This document shows positions 48,209-57,819 of a DNA stretch of 64,000 nt, in pieces. The stretch is from an uncultured Corynebacterium sp. GTDB taxonomy: Bacteria > Actinomycetota > Actinomycetes > Mycobacteriales > Mycobacteriaceae. The stretch lies in NCBI GenBank assembly GCA_943908385.1, contig CALTTF010000003.1, positions 1 to 64,000 of the forward strand, in the 5' to 3' direction. Below the pieces are notes generated by a model. The model was not told the DNA's origin, did no database searches, and was given only the letters and a program-made list of their open reading frames with translations. Positions within the stretch are counted from its first letter, which is position 1; every line of letters starts with the position of its first letter. A program made the translations under genes and the position numbers.

Positions 48209-48238
48209 TTGTCTTCTTTAGACAGCTTGGTCTATTGT
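48209..48238 (+). promoter_or_regulatory. metK promoter with McbR-type operator in the spacer
   Basis: TTGTCT (48209-48214) and TATTGT (48233-48238) are 18 bases apart. TAGAC-AGCTTG-GTCTA at 48219-48234 matches the TAGAC-N6-GTCTA consensus of the corynebacterial methionine and cysteine repressor McbR exactly and lies over the spacer and -10 edge, so binding would block transcription. A related palindrome with a shorter gap, AGAC-AGCC-GTCT, lies in the leader at 48275-48286. Confidence 0.75.
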
Positions 48239-48308
48239 GGGGTGCGCGCCGCGTACGACGCGTGTCACATAACGAGACAGCCGTCTAAAACAAAGGACAG
48301 ACTTCACG

Positions 48309-49523
48309 ATGACTGACCCCTTCTACCGCCTCTTCACCAGCGAATCCGTCACTGAAGGGCACCCGGACAAAATCTGCGATGCCATCTCCGACACCATCCT
48401 GGACGACATGCTCGCCCAGGACCCGCTGTCGCGTGTCGCCGTGGAAACAATGGTGACCACCGGACAAGTTCACGTCGTCGGCGAGGTGACGACGAAGGCG
48501 TACTCGAATATCGCGAAGCTCGTGCGCGACAAGCTCGTCGAGATCGGCTTCATCTCTTCCGAGGTCGGCTTCGACGGCCGCACCTGCGGCGTGAATATCT
48601 CCATCGGCGACCAGTCCGTCGAGATCTCCGACGGCGTCACCGACTCTCTCGAGGTGCGCTCGAACACCTCCACCGGTGAAGAAGACCAGTCCGGTGCGGG
48701 CGACCAGGGCCTGATGTTCGGTTACGCCACCGACGAGACCCCGGAATTCATGCCGCTGCCGATCTCCACGGCGCACCGCCTCTCCCGCCGCCTGACGCAG
48801 GTGCGCAAGGACGGCATCGTCCGCGGCCTGCGCCCGGACGGCAAGACTCAGGTGACCTTCGCTTACGACGGCGACACCCCCGTGTACCTCGACACCGTGG
48901 TCATCTCCACCCAGCACGATCCGGATTTCACCGGTGCTGAGCTCGAGGCGGCCCTGCGCGAGCACGTGCTCGAGTGGGTGCTCGACGACGCTGGCCTGAA
49001 GCAGTACTACACCCCGGACACCAAGCTGCTGGTCAACCCGTCCGGTTCCTTCGTGCTCGGCGGCCCGATGAGCGATGCCGGCCTGACCGGCCGCAAAATC
49101 ATCGTGGACACCTACGGCGGCATGGCCCGCCACGGCGGCGGCGCCTTCTCCGGCAAGGACCCGTCAAAGGTCGACCGCTCCGCGGCGTACGCGATGCGCT
49201 GGGTGGCCAAGAATATCGTCGCCGCCGGCCTGGCCAAGCGCGTCGAGGTCCAGGTCGCCTACGCCATCGGCCGTGCGACGCCGGTGGGCCTGTACGTGGA
49301 GACCTTCGGCACCGCAGCCGAGGGGCAGACCAACGAGACGATCCAGCAGGCAGTGGAGAAGGTCTTCGACCTGCGCCCGACGGCGATCATCCGCGAGCTG
49401 GACCTGCTCCGCCCGATCTACGCGGACTCCGCCGCCTACGGCCACTTCGGCCGCACCGACGTGGATTTCCCGTGGGAGGCGCTGGACAAGGTCGACGACC
49501 TGAAGGCGGCTGCCGGCCTCTAG
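48309..49523 (+). CDS. metK: S-adenosylmethionine synthetase
   Basis: Makes S-adenosylmethionine from methionine and ATP. The 404 residues contain [33 protein letters not shown] and the phosphate loop [19 protein letters not shown]. The McbR-type operator upstream means it is probably repressed when methionine-pathway signals are high. Its last four bases overlap a convergent gene. Confidence 0.98.
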   Translation: MTDPFYRLFTSESVTEGHPDKICDAISDTILDDMLAQDPLSRVAVETMVTTGQVHVVGEVTTKAYSNIAKLVRDKLVEIGFISSEVGFDGRTCGVNISIGDQSVEISDGVTDSLEVRSNTSTGEEDQSGAGDQGLMFGYATDETPEFMPLPISTAHRLSRRLTQVRKDGIVRGLRPDGKTQVTFAYDGDTPVYLDTVVISTQHDPDFTGAELEAALREHVLEWVLDDAGLKQYYTPDTKLLVNPSGSFVLGGPMSDAGLTGRKIIVDTYGGMARHGGGAFSGKDPSKVDRSAAYAMRWVAKNIVAAGLAKRVEVQVAYAIGRATPVGLYVETFGTAAEGQTNETIQQAVEKVFDLRPTAIIRELDLLRPIYADSAAYGHFGRTDVDFPWEALDKVDDLKAAAGL

Positions 49524-50488
49524 TCCGTGGGCCGGTAGGGGCTCGCCTCCTCGGCGGTGTCCTCGCCGGTCTGTGCGGGCTGCACACGGGTGCCGTACGG
49601 GCTCGCCTTCGCTGCGTCGGCGGAGGCGCTCTTCTCGCGCCATTGCTCTTTCTCCGCTTCCGACTTGCGGTAATTGCGCAGCGCGACAACGCCCACGACG
49701 ATGCCGACGACGATGGGCATCCAGATCTTCGAATACTCCATTATGAGATCCACCCACTCGGGAAGCGCAGGCAGCGACGGCAGATTGGGCAGGTCGACAT
49801 TCGGAGTCGGCAGCGCGACCTGAGGAAGATCAGGCACCGGCAGGTCGACGTGGGGCAGCGTGAAATCAGGCAGCTCCCAGTCCGGAAGGAATTGCGACAG
49901 CCAGTCCAAGAACCGGCCGATGATGGGACCCAGGACGATTACGGCGATCGCCCAGCCGGCTTTGCCCATGCCCTCGATAATGGGAATCGCCGTGCGGCGC
50001 ACGGGGCTGGACTGCATCATGTCGCGGCGCCGCTCGCCGCGGGATCCTGCGGGCGGATCGAATTCGACGACCGTCGAGCCCTCGCGGAATTCGATCTGCA
50101 GGATGTCCTTGAACGTGTTGACCACCAAGCGCAGGTGCGGCTTGGAACGGTCGGTGCCGAGATTGACTAAGGCCTCGAGCTTGTCCTTCTTGCCCGGGCC
50201 ACGCAGGGGAATCCGTGCGGTGCCCTGCTCGAAGCTTTCGTACTGGTGTTGCACCTCGCCGTCGACGATGACCTGCAGGCGCAGTGGCGGGTTCTTCGTG
50301 AACTCGCCGAGACGCGTCCACGGCTTCGCGTCTGCGGGCGCGCGCTTGCCGGCGTCCGGGTCGTCTTTGAACTTCTCCGGAGGTTCGCCCGGCCATTCGG
50401 GGTCGAGGGCTAGGAAGTCTTTGTCGAAGCCGGAGCGCACCTCGATGCGTCCGTAATCGGGGTGGTCGAGTACCCAGGTCTCTAGCAC
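49520..50488 (-). CDS. Membrane protein of unknown function with Pro-rich repeat linker
   Basis: 322 residues. The first 150 or so form a soluble, charged domain ([17 protein letters not shown] at the start) rich in beta-type segments. Two hydrophobic stretches (about 178-192 and 252-268) flank a linker of repeated short units such as [19 protein letters not shown], which places the linker outside the membrane. The C-terminus is polar. The GTG start is directly behind the stop of the next upstream gene, so the two are translated together. I do not recognise a named family. Confidence 0.68.
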   Translation of the reverse strand: MLETWVLDHPDYGRIEVRSGFDKDFLALDPEWPGEPPEKFKDDPDAGKRAPADAKPWTRLGEFTKNPPLRLQVIVDGEVQHQYESFEQGTARIPLRGPGKKDKLEALVNLGTDRSKPHLRLVVNTFKDILQIEFREGSTVVEFDPPAGSRGERRRDMMQSSPVRRTAIPIIEGMGKAGWAIAVIVLGPIIGRFLDWLSQFLPDWELPDFTLPHVDLPVPDLPQVALPTPNVDLPNLPSLPALPEWVDLIMEYSKIWMPIVVGIVVGVVALRNYRKSEAEKEQWREKSASADAAKASPYGTRVQPAQTGEDTAEEASPYRPTD

Positions 50489-50875
50489 TTAGTCATCATC
50501 CCCAGCGGTTCCCGCCAAAAGCCCCGCGAGGTAGTCGAAGGCCGCGGCGATGATGATCACTGCGATTAAATAGATCATTGTTCCGTCGTTGAAGTACAGC
50601 AGCTTCGCGCACATGAATCCGAAACCCGCCAAGATCGGCAGAGACCATGTGGGGCGGAATGTCCACCCGTCAATGAATCCGAACAGGGCTGCGGTGCCCA
50701 AGATCAGTCCGGCTGTAGGGATGCCGGCGTTCTCTTCACCGACTGCGGGAATCAGCACCAGAGGCCCGAGCAGGAAGACCGCGAACATCACGTACGGCGT
50801 GACCTTTTGCCAGCCTTTACGCGCGGGTTCGCTGGCATCTTGCTTGTCGACGAATACCGCCTCCGATTCACTCAT
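50489..50875 (-). CDS. Small four-helix membrane protein of unknown function
   Basis: 128 residues with a 25-residue polar head and about four hydrophobic segments (roughly 28-45, 52-68, 78-92 and 98-118), ending in an acidic GDDD. No catalytic residues stand out. It is the first gene of the pair with the Pro-linker protein, which begins at the base after its stop, so a membrane complex is possible. Confidence 0.68.
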   Translation of the reverse strand: MSESEAVFVDKQDASEPARKGWQKVTPYVMFAVFLLGPLVLIPAVGEENAGIPTAGLILGTAALFGFIDGWTFRPTWSLPILAGFGFMCAKLLYFNDGTMIYLIAVIIIAAAFDYLAGLLAGTAGDDD

Positions 50876-50976
50876 GCCACGAATTTAAGGCAATGGAAAT
50901 GGAGATTCAATGCGAAAGGCCGTGTGCTTGCGCACACGGCCACAGGGCACTCGTTGGTGGTTTGAGGAGCGTTCGG

Positions 50977-51915
50977 CTACTCAGCCCGGGTGTAGGTGTG
51001 GCCCGGCACAGGTTGAACCATCTCGTCCAATGTCACCGGGCGCAGGCCCTTCGCACGGAGACCGTCGATGATGCAGGCGGCAGCGTCCACGGTGCTGGGG
51101 TGGATATCGTGCATGAGGATGATCGATCCGGCCTGGGCGTTGTCGACGGCGTTGCGGCACGTGATGTCCGCATTGCGGTTCTGCCAGTCGGCGGTGTCCA
51201 CGTCCCAGATAGCCAGCGCCATGCCGCGCTCGCCGGCGACGGCGGCCACACGGTCGTTCGTTGCGCCGTAGGGCGGGCGCAGCCAGTGGGGCTTCGAACC
51301 CAGCGCGGACTCGATTGCGCGGCTGGTCTCGTCCAGCTCGCGCCCGATGCGGTCGTCCGCGAGCGTGTTCAGCTGCGGGTGGTTGTACGAGTGGTTGGCC
51401 ACCAGGTGGCCCTCGTCGCGCTCCCGCTGGAGAATGTCCGGGAACGCGTCGGCGTTGCTGCCGATGGTGAAGAAGGTAGCCTTTGCGTCCTTGCTCTTCA
51501 GGATGTCGAGCAGGCGCGGGGTGGTCTCCGGCGAGGGGCCGTCGTCATAGGTGATGGCGACGGTGTTGGTGCAGGCGGGCGGCGCTTCCGGCGCGCGCTT
51601 CTTGCGGCCGTTGTTGTCGAAGCACATGGGAGCACCCTGCTGCAGCGGCTGAGTACGCGGGTGGGGAGTGTGCTGGACCGGGCGGAGCTCGTCCGGCACC
51701 GCCTTCTTCATCTCGGGAGGCAGCGCGTTGTAGGCCTGGCGCATGCCGTTCTGCACACCGGAGGTGATGTTCTGGGACGCCTGCGAGCTCAATGCGGCAG
51801 GATCCGGATTCAGCGACGGGCCCGGATTAGCCGACAGCGGACCAGCGACAGCGGGACAAGCAAGAAGGGCAGAGGTGATCAATGCGAGCGAAGAAGCGAT
51901 AAGGGAGCGTTTCAC
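50977..51915 (-). CDS. Secreted polysaccharide deacetylase (NodB homology)
   Basis: An exported carbohydrate esterase 4 family protein of 312 residues. The signal is MKRSLIASSLALITSALLAC up to an AVAG cleavage region. After a proline/glutamine-rich linker the NodB domain has VAITYDDGPSPETTPRLLD (metal-binding TYDDGP), NHSYNHPQLN (H-x3-H), RPPYGATND and SIILMHDIHPSTV, so the active site appears intact. The likely role is deacetylation of cell-wall glycans. The GTG at MKRS is preferred because it starts a canonical signal; a TTG seven codons earlier is possible. Confidence 0.9.
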   Translation of the reverse strand: MKRSLIASSLALITSALLACPAVAGPLSANPGPSLNPDPAALSSQASQNITSGVQNGMRQAYNALPPEMKKAVPDELRPVQHTPHPRTQPLQQGAPMCFDNNGRKKRAPEAPPACTNTVAITYDDGPSPETTPRLLDILKSKDAKATFFTIGSNADAFPDILQRERDEGHLVANHSYNHPQLNTLADDRIGRELDETSRAIESALGSKPHWLRPPYGATNDRVAAVAGERGMALAIWDVDTADWQNRNADITCRNAVDNAQAGSIILMHDIHPSTVDAAACIIDGLRAKGLRPVTLDEMVQPVPGHTYTRAE

Positions 51916-52062
51916 AGCTAAAAGCGCACTTTCCAACGACGAATGACTGAAAACGATTTGATTATGCGTCCGGCCTCCTATTTCCGCAAGGATTTACACG
52001 CCGATTTCACGATAAAAGTCCAGGTAACGGTTAGATAACGGGGACGTGGTCCATGCGCCCGT

Positions 52063-52068
52063 TACACT
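52063..52068 (+). promoter_or_regulatory. -10 element of priA (leaderless start)
   Basis: TACACT ends seven bases before the priA ATG at 52076. This supports that ATG over the upstream GTG, and means the transcript is leaderless. Confidence 0.45.
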
Positions 52069-52075
52069 TTGGTGC

Positions 52076-54103
52076 ATGTCTCACAGCCCCAACAGCACGC
52101 CAGCTGCGGTCAACCCGATCGCGCGCGTTCTGCCTTTGTTGGGGTTGCCGCACTTGGACCGCGGCTTCGACTACTTGGTGACGGAGAGCCAGTCGGGCGA
52201 TGCGCAGCCGGGGGTGAAGGTGCGCATCCGTTTCGCGGGCCGGTTGGTGGACGCCCTGGTGCTCGAGCGCCTGACCGAGTCGGACCACGACGGCAAACTG
52301 CGGTTCATCGAGCGCGTCGTCTCGCCCGAGGTCGTCTACCCGGAGCGCATGCGGGATCTCGTCGATGCTTTGGCTGACAGGTACGCGGGAACGCGCTCCG
52401 ACATCATCCGGTCTGCCATTCCCGCGCGCCACGTCAAAGCAGAAGCGACGGACACCTCCACGCCGTGGGAGGATCTCGGCACTGTCGAAGAACCTGATCT
52501 CTCCGGTTGGAGCGCGTATGCGCACGGCGAGTCCTTCGTCGACGCTGTCGTCGCAGGGACAGTGGCGCGTGCGGCCTGGCAGATCGCGCCCGGCGACGAC
52601 TGGACTGATTCGCTGTCCGCCCTAGCAGCCAAGGTCGCCGCTGACTGCGGAGGCGTCCTCATTGTCGTGCCCGACCAGACCGATGTCGACCGGATGGACA
52701 CCGCATTGCGCGAGATCGTCGGCCCGCGGCAGATCACCACGTTGACTGCGTCGTTGGGGCCGCAGGCGAGGTACAGCCGCTTCCTGTCCATCCTCCACGG
52801 ACAGGGGCGACTAGTCGTGGGCACCCGTTCCGCCGCATTCGCACCGGTGGAGAACCTCCGCCTGGCCGTGGTCATGTTCGACGGCGATGATTCGCTCGTC
52901 GATCCGCGTGCCCCGTACACGCATGCGCGGGAGGTGCTGACCACGCGGTCAGCCGTCGAAAAGTGCTCGCTCATCATCGGCGGCCACGCCCGCACCGCGG
53001 AAGCGCAGCTGCTCGTCGAGTCGGGGTGGATGCACGACCTCATCGCCCCGCGCACCACGCTGCGCACGCGCTCGCCGCATATCCGCGCAGCAGGAGACAG
53101 CGATTTCGAATTGGAGCGCGATCCCCGCGCCGGTGCCGCGCGCCTTCCGTCCGCCGCATTCGAAGCGGTCCGGCGTGCGCTCGCGGCGGATAAACCGGTG
53201 CTTTTCCAGGTGCCGCGCGCCGGATACGTCCAGTCGTTGGCGTGCGGAATCTGCCGCACCCCGGCGCGCTGCCGCGCGTGCAACGGCCCGCTCGGCCTGC
53301 CGTCGGGCAAAGAAGCAGCGGCGCCGACGTGCCGCTGGTGCGGTCGCATGGACAGCTCGTTCGTGTGCGCGAACTGCGGTTCGCACCGTCTGCGCGCCGT
53401 GGTGGTGGGCACGCAGCGCACGGCAGAAGAACTCGGCCGTGCATTCGCGCCGCAGAAAGTCATCGCCTCGTGGGGTGAGCGCATCCACACTGAGGTGGAT
53501 GATGAACCCGCTATCGTGGTGGCCACGCCCGGCGCGGAACCACATGTCGCGGGCGGCGGCGAGTACGGCGCCGCGGTCCTTCTAGACACGTGGGCGTTGC
53601 TCGGCCGACCGGATCTGCGCGCGGCGGAGGAGACGATGGCGAAGTGGATGGCGGCTGCCACGCTCGTCGCCCCGCACAGCAAGGGCGGGGAAGTGGTCGT
53701 GGTCGCTGATGCGGCTCTGCCCGTGGTCCAGCACCTGATCCGCTGGGATGCTGCAGGCTATGCGGCGGCGGAGCTCGCCCAGCGCCGCGAGGTGCGGTTC
53801 CCGCCGGCAGTGCACATGGCGGCCGTGGACAGTCCGCGCGAATCGCTCACCGACTTCCTGGAGCACATCGACCTGCCCGCGGAAGTGGACATTCTCGGCC
53901 CCGTCGACCTTCCCGCCGGCGCGGACCTGCCCGGCGAATGGGACCGGCGTACCGCTGGTGAAGCCCAGCGCGTGCTCATACGCACACCCCTTTCCACCCG
54001 CACGGCGCTCGGCAAGGCCCTGCGCGCCGCGGCGGTCAACCGTGCCACGCGCAAACAGGATCTGCCGTTGCGCATCCAGGTCAACCCCATGCACATCGGC
54101 TAG
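52076..54103 (+). CDS. priA: Primosomal protein N', degenerate (PriA-like)
   Basis: 675 residues. The N-terminal DNA-binding part starts IARVLPLLGLPHLDRGFDYLV, as in PriA. In the helicase part the Walker A loop and the DEAH box are missing; where the P-loop is expected there is LIVVPDQTDVDRMDTAL. The zinc-binding cysteines are kept (CGICRTPARCRAC, CRWCGRMDSSFVCANCGSH). Actinobacterial PriA proteins are known to have lost helicase motifs, so this is a structural or loading role, not a broken gene. The ATG is supported by the -10 box just upstream. Confidence 0.93.
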   Translation: MSHSPNSTPAAVNPIARVLPLLGLPHLDRGFDYLVTESQSGDAQPGVKVRIRFAGRLVDALVLERLTESDHDGKLRFIERVVSPEVVYPERMRDLVDALADRYAGTRSDIIRSAIPARHVKAEATDTSTPWEDLGTVEEPDLSGWSAYAHGESFVDAVVAGTVARAAWQIAPGDDWTDSLSALAAKVAADCGGVLIVVPDQTDVDRMDTALREIVGPRQITTLTASLGPQARYSRFLSILHGQGRLVVGTRSAAFAPVENLRLAVVMFDGDDSLVDPRAPYTHAREVLTTRSAVEKCSLIIGGHARTAEAQLLVESGWMHDLIAPRTTLRTRSPHIRAAGDSDFELERDPRAGAARLPSAAFEAVRRALAADKPVLFQVPRAGYVQSLACGICRTPARCRACNGPLGLPSGKEAAAPTCRWCGRMDSSFVCANCGSHRLRAVVVGTQRTAEELGRAFAPQKVIASWGERIHTEVDDEPAIVVATPGAEPHVAGGGEYGAAVLLDTWALLGRPDLRAAEETMAKWMAAATLVAPHSKGGEVVVVADAALPVVQHLIRWDAAGYAAAELAQRREVRFPPAVHMAAVDSPRESLTDFLEHIDLPAEVDILGPVDLPAGADLPGEWDRRTAGEAQRVLIRTPLSTRTALGKALRAAAVNRATRKQDLPLRIQVNPMHIG

Positions 54104-54117
54104 CGGGCGCCGACACG

Positions 54118-54123
54118 TAGACT
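54118..54123 (+). promoter_or_regulatory. -10 element of def (leaderless start)
   Basis: TAGACT ends eight bases before the def ATG at 54132. No ribosome binding site is present, fitting a leaderless mRNA. Confidence 0.5.
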
Positions 54124-54131
54124 GGGCTGTC

Positions 54132-54632
54132 ATGACCGTCCGCCCCATCAGGATCTTCGGTGATCCGGTACTGAACACGCAGGCAACGCCCGTCGAGCTT
54201 TTCGACGAATCGTTGCGCCGCCTAGTCCACGACATGCTCGAGACCATGGACGACGCCGGGGGAGTCGGCCTGGCCGCCAACCAGATCGGGCTGACGAAGA
54301 GAGTCTTCGTCTACGACTGCGACGGAATGCGCGGCGCACTGGTCAACCCGGAGTGGGAGCCCATCGACGACCTCGTGCAGATCGGCCCGGAAGGCTGCCT
54401 GTCCATTCCGGACCTGCAAGCGGATGTGGCCCGACACGAGACCGTCGTCGCGCGGGGCTTCGATGAATTCGGCCGCCCGGTCACCCTGCGGGCCAACAGT
54501 CTTCTTGCCCGCTGCATCCAGCACGAGACGGACCACTTGGACGGCGTGCTGTTCCTGCGCCGCCTCGAACCCGAGGTGCGCAAGGAAGCGATGCAGATGA
54601 TCCGCGGCATGGACTGGTACACGGGGCAGTAA
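54132..54632 (+). CDS. def: Peptide deformylase
   Basis: Removes the formyl group from new proteins. The 166 residues have the three metal-site motifs GVGLAANQIG, EGCLSIP (cysteine ligand) and HETDHLDG. The start MTVRPIRIFG is set by the family and the -10 box; the larger open frame upstream is a priA shadow. It precedes fmt, the usual functional pair. Confidence 0.97.
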   Translation: MTVRPIRIFGDPVLNTQATPVELFDESLRRLVHDMLETMDDAGGVGLAANQIGLTKRVFVYDCDGMRGALVNPEWEPIDDLVQIGPEGCLSIPDLQADVARHETVVARGFDEFGRPVTLRANSLLARCIQHETDHLDGVLFLRRLEPEVRKEAMQMIRGMDWYTGQ

Positions 54633-54683
54633 CAGCCCAAGCGGCAGAGAAAAAGGGCAACAGAGAAAGAGGAAGGACACACA

Positions 54684-55610
54684 ATGCGTTTGGTTTTCGC
54701 GGGCACCCCGGAGCCGGCGGTGGTGGCGCTGGAGAAGCTCATTGCTTCCGAGCATGAGGTGGTGGCGGTGCTCACCCGCCCGGACGCCAAGAAGGGGCGC
54801 GGGCGCACGCTGCACCCCTCGCCGGTCAAGGCGCTGGCGCAGGAGCACGGCATTGAGGTGCTCACGCCGGAGAAGCTCAAGGGCAACGAGGAGGTCAAAG
54901 AGAAGCTTCAAGCGCTCGCCCCGGACGCGATCCCGGTGGTGGCGTACGGCAACCTGATTCCGGAGGACTTCCTGTCCATTCCCACCCACGGCTGGATCAA
55001 CCTGCACTTCTCGCTGCTGCCTCGCTGGCGCGGCGCCGCTCCGGTGCAGGCGGGAATCCTGCACGGCGACGAATACAGCGGCGCCACCACATTCCGCATC
55101 GACGCCGGCCTGGACACCGGCGACATCCTGCTGCAGGAACCGGAGCAGATCCGTGCCGACGACACCGCTGACGACCTGCTCACACGCCTCGCGTACTCCG
55201 GCGGCGACCTGCTCGTTCGCACCATGGACGACCTGGCCACGGGCCACGCCACTTTCACCCCGCAGGAGGGGGACGCGACGTACGCGCCGAAGATCAGTAA
55301 GGACGACGCGCGCATCGACTGGTCGGCTCCGGCAGAAGAGATCGACCGCGCGATTCGCGCCTACACACCGGGACCCGGCGCGTGGACCACGCTCGACGGC
55401 GACCGCGTCAAAGTCGGGCCCGCGACTGTTTCTACTGAGCAGATCGAGCTCGCGCCCGGCGAGCTCGCGGTGAGCAAGGACGCAGTCCACGTGGGCACCG
55501 GCACACGTCCGGTTGCGCTCGGCAACATCCAGCCGCCGGGCAAGAAGATGATGGCCGCGGCCGACTGGGCGCGCGGTCTGCAGAATGCCGAAGGAGTGAG
55601 GTTCGAGTGA
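54684..55610 (+). CDS. fmt: Methionyl-tRNA formyltransferase
   Basis: Formylates initiator Met-tRNA. The 308 residues show [19 protein letters not shown], the catalytic [17 protein letters not shown] (Asn, His) and [14 protein letters not shown]. The C-terminal OB-like domain follows near residue 205. GAAAGAGGAAGGA precedes the ATG. It overlaps rsmB by four bases (GTGA). Confidence 0.97.
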   Translation: MRLVFAGTPEPAVVALEKLIASEHEVVAVLTRPDAKKGRGRTLHPSPVKALAQEHGIEVLTPEKLKGNEEVKEKLQALAPDAIPVVAYGNLIPEDFLSIPTHGWINLHFSLLPRWRGAAPVQAGILHGDEYSGATTFRIDAGLDTGDILLQEPEQIRADDTADDLLTRLAYSGGDLLVRTMDDLATGHATFTPQEGDATYAPKISKDDARIDWSAPAEEIDRAIRAYTPGPGAWTTLDGDRVKVGPATVSTEQIELAPGELAVSKDAVHVGTGTRPVALGNIQPPGKKMMAAADWARGLQNAEGVRFE

Positions 55611-57115
55611 GCGGAGGATTCCGGTCCCGCACGAAGCGCGCGAAAGAGCAGGCCGGCCAGGAAGCCGTCCACGGAGAGCCGCAGCGCACGCGCAGGCGTG
55701 ACGACGGCCAGCGCCGCCCGCGCCGTTCTGGCGGCTCCGGCCGCTCCGGGCAGGAGCGCAGCGTCCGCGATGCCCGGAATATCGGAGATCCGGCCCGCCA
55801 GGCCGCTTTCGACGCGGTGCTGCGGGTGGAAGCGGAGGACGCATTCGGCAATCTGGTGCTTCCGCAGATTCTGCGCGAGCGGAAGATTTCGGGCCGTGAC
55901 GCGGCGTTCGCCACAGAGATCGCCTACGGCACGCTGCGCAATCTGGGCGTTCTGGACGCGGTGATCGGCGATTGCTCGTCGCGCCCGGTGGGAGATCTCG
56001 ACCCGGCTGTGCTCACCGCCCTGCGCTTGGGCGCCTACCAGCTGCTGTTCACCCGCGTCGACGACCACGCCGCGGTGGACACTTCGGTACGCCTCGTCGA
56101 GGCTGCCGGCGCCGGCAAAGCGAAGGGATTCGTCAACGGAATCCTCCGCACGATTTCACGCACGAGCGCACAGGACTGGATGGACAAGCTCACGCCGGAC
56201 GGAGAGATCGCGGCTGCCGCATTCCGCACCGCTCACCCGGAATGGATCGCCGAGTCCTTCGCCCGGGTTCTCGGCGAGGACGAGCTGGAAGCCGCACTCG
56301 AGGCAGATTCGCAGCGGCCGATCGTTCACCTCGTCGCACGCCCCGGAGAGATGTCGGCGGAGGAGCTGGCGCTGGTCACCGGCGGGGAAGAGGGCCGTTA
56401 CAGCCCGTACGCGGTGTACCTCGACGAAGGCGGCGACCCGGGCTCGCTCGAGCCTGTGCGCGACAAGATGGCGGCGGTCCAGGACGAGGGCTCGCAGCTC
56501 ATCGCGCGCGCAGTCGCCGAGCTTCCAGTCGACAACGACCACGGCCGGTGGCTCGACCTGTGCGCCGGTCCCGGCGGCAAGGCCGCGCTGATGGGCTCGC
56601 TCGCGTCGATCGACGGAGCGCACGTCGACGCCGTCGAGGTCAGCGCCACCCGCGCGGATCTGATCCGGAAATCCACCGAGGGGATGCCGGTCACCGTCCA
56701 CGTCGCCGACGGCCGCGACCCAGGCCTCGAGCCGGGCTTCGACCGCGTGCTCGTCGACGCGCCGTGCTCCGGCCTCGGTGCCCTGCGCCGCCGCCCGGAG
56801 GCGCGCTGGCGCAAGAGCGAAGACGATATTGCGGAGCTCAACGAGCTGCAGTCGGCGTTGCTCGCCTCCGCTGTGAACCTGGCCAAGCCGGGCGGGGTCG
56901 TCGTGTATTCCACGTGCTCGCCGGATCTGAGGGAGACACGGGGGATCGTCGATAAGCAGCTGGCACTTGGCGGCGTCGACGAGATCGACATCCGCGACGT
57001 GCTGCCCGACATGGGCGACCTCGGCGAGCACCTCAGCGCGCAGATGTGGCCTCACCGACACGGCACCGACGCGATGTTCGTCGCCGCGCTGCGCACGCAC
57101 AGCGACGGGGCCTGA
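55607..57115 (+). CDS. rsmB: 16S rRNA (cytosine-967-C5)-methyltransferase
   Basis: Methylates 16S rRNA with S-adenosylmethionine. The 502 residues begin with a basic, disordered stretch of about 55 (arginine-rich), then a NusB-like RNA-binding domain (to about 190), then the methyltransferase domain with [34 protein letters not shown] and [16 protein letters not shown]; the two cysteines of DAPCSG and STCSP are the catalytic pair. The GTG start overlaps the fmt stop. The N-terminal extension is longer than in E. coli. Confidence 0.95.
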   Translation: MSGGFRSRTKRAKEQAGQEAVHGEPQRTRRRDDGQRRPRRSGGSGRSGQERSVRDARNIGDPARQAAFDAVLRVEAEDAFGNLVLPQILRERKISGRDAAFATEIAYGTLRNLGVLDAVIGDCSSRPVGDLDPAVLTALRLGAYQLLFTRVDDHAAVDTSVRLVEAAGAGKAKGFVNGILRTISRTSAQDWMDKLTPDGEIAAAAFRTAHPEWIAESFARVLGEDELEAALEADSQRPIVHLVARPGEMSAEELALVTGGEEGRYSPYAVYLDEGGDPGSLEPVRDKMAAVQDEGSQLIARAVAELPVDNDHGRWLDLCAGPGGKAALMGSLASIDGAHVDAVEVSATRADLIRKSTEGMPVTVHVADGRDPGLEPGFDRVLVDAPCSGLGALRRRPEARWRKSEDDIAELNELQSALLASAVNLAKPGGVVVYSTCSPDLRETRGIVDKQLALGGVDEIDIRDVLPDMGDLGEHLSAQMWPHRHGTDAMFVAALRTHSDGA

Positions 57116-57129
57116 TTTCGCTGAAGGGA

Positions 57130-57135
57130 TAGACT
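57130..57135 (+). promoter_or_regulatory. -10 element of rpe (leaderless start)
   Basis: TAGACT ends seven bases before the rpe ATG at 57143, with no ribosome binding site, suggesting a leaderless mRNA that may also serve the rib genes. Confidence 0.5.
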
Positions 57136-57142
57136 TGGGACC

Positions 57143-57805
57143 ATGATGTACATCGCCCCGTCGATCCTCGCCGCCGACTACGCCAACCTGGGTGCGGACG
57201 TGCGGAAGGTGCCGTCCGCCGACCTGCTCCACGTCGACATCATGGACGGCCACTTCGTGCCCAACCTCTCCTTCGGGCCCGACGTGACCAAGGCCGTCGA
57301 CGGAGTCACCGACCAGTTCCTCGACATCCACATGATGATCGAGGAGCCGGAACGCTGGTTCGAGACCTACATCAAGGCGGGCGGCGACCGTCTGGTCTTC
57401 CACATCGAGGCCACCGACGACCATGTCGCGGCGGCGAAGCAGCTCCACGATCTGGGCGCGCAAGCCGGGTTCGCCATCAAGCCCGGCACCCCGATCGAGC
57501 CGTACCTCGACGACCTCGAGCACTTCGAGCAAGTCATGATCATGAGCGTCGAGCCTGGTTTCGGCGGCCAGAAATTCATGCCGGAAGTGCTGAACAAAGT
57601 CGCGGCCGCGCGCGAACGCATCGAAGAAGCCGGCTTATCGACGTTGATCGGCATCGACGGCGGCATCTCCCAATCCACCATCGCACTCGCGGCAGAAGCA
57701 GGCGTGAACGCCTTTGTCGCCGGCTCTGCCGTCTTCGGGGCCGAGGACCCGGCTGAAGCGGTGGAGACTCTCCGCTACCTGGCCCGCGCGGCCGCCGAGC
57801 GCTAG
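57143..57805 (+). CDS. rpe: Ribulose-phosphate 3-epimerase
   Basis: Interconverts ribulose 5-phosphate and xylulose 5-phosphate. The 220 residues have SILAADYANLG, HVDIMDGHFVPNLSFGP (metal site), DIHMMIEEP, and EPGFGGQKFMP and GIDGGISQST. It supplies ribulose 5-phosphate, which is the substrate of RibB in the genes that follow. It is followed by ribD after 14 bases. Confidence 0.97.
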   Translation: MMYIAPSILAADYANLGADVRKVPSADLLHVDIMDGHFVPNLSFGPDVTKAVDGVTDQFLDIHMMIEEPERWFETYIKAGGDRLVFHIEATDDHVAAAKQLHDLGAQAGFAIKPGTPIEPYLDDLEHFEQVMIMSVEPGFGGQKFMPEVLNKVAAARERIEEAGLSTLIGIDGGISQSTIALAAEAGVNAFVAGSAVFGAEDPAEAVETLRYLARAAAER

Positions 57806-57819
57806 AGAAGCATTCAACG

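Noticed and set aside
48207..48308. SAM riboswitch before metK
   Set aside because: No SAM aptamer core is visible; the region holds a promoter and an McbR-type operator instead.
57806..57819. FMN riboswitch before ribD
   Set aside because: Only 14 bases separate rpe and ribD, and the conserved RFN element core was not found before any rib gene.
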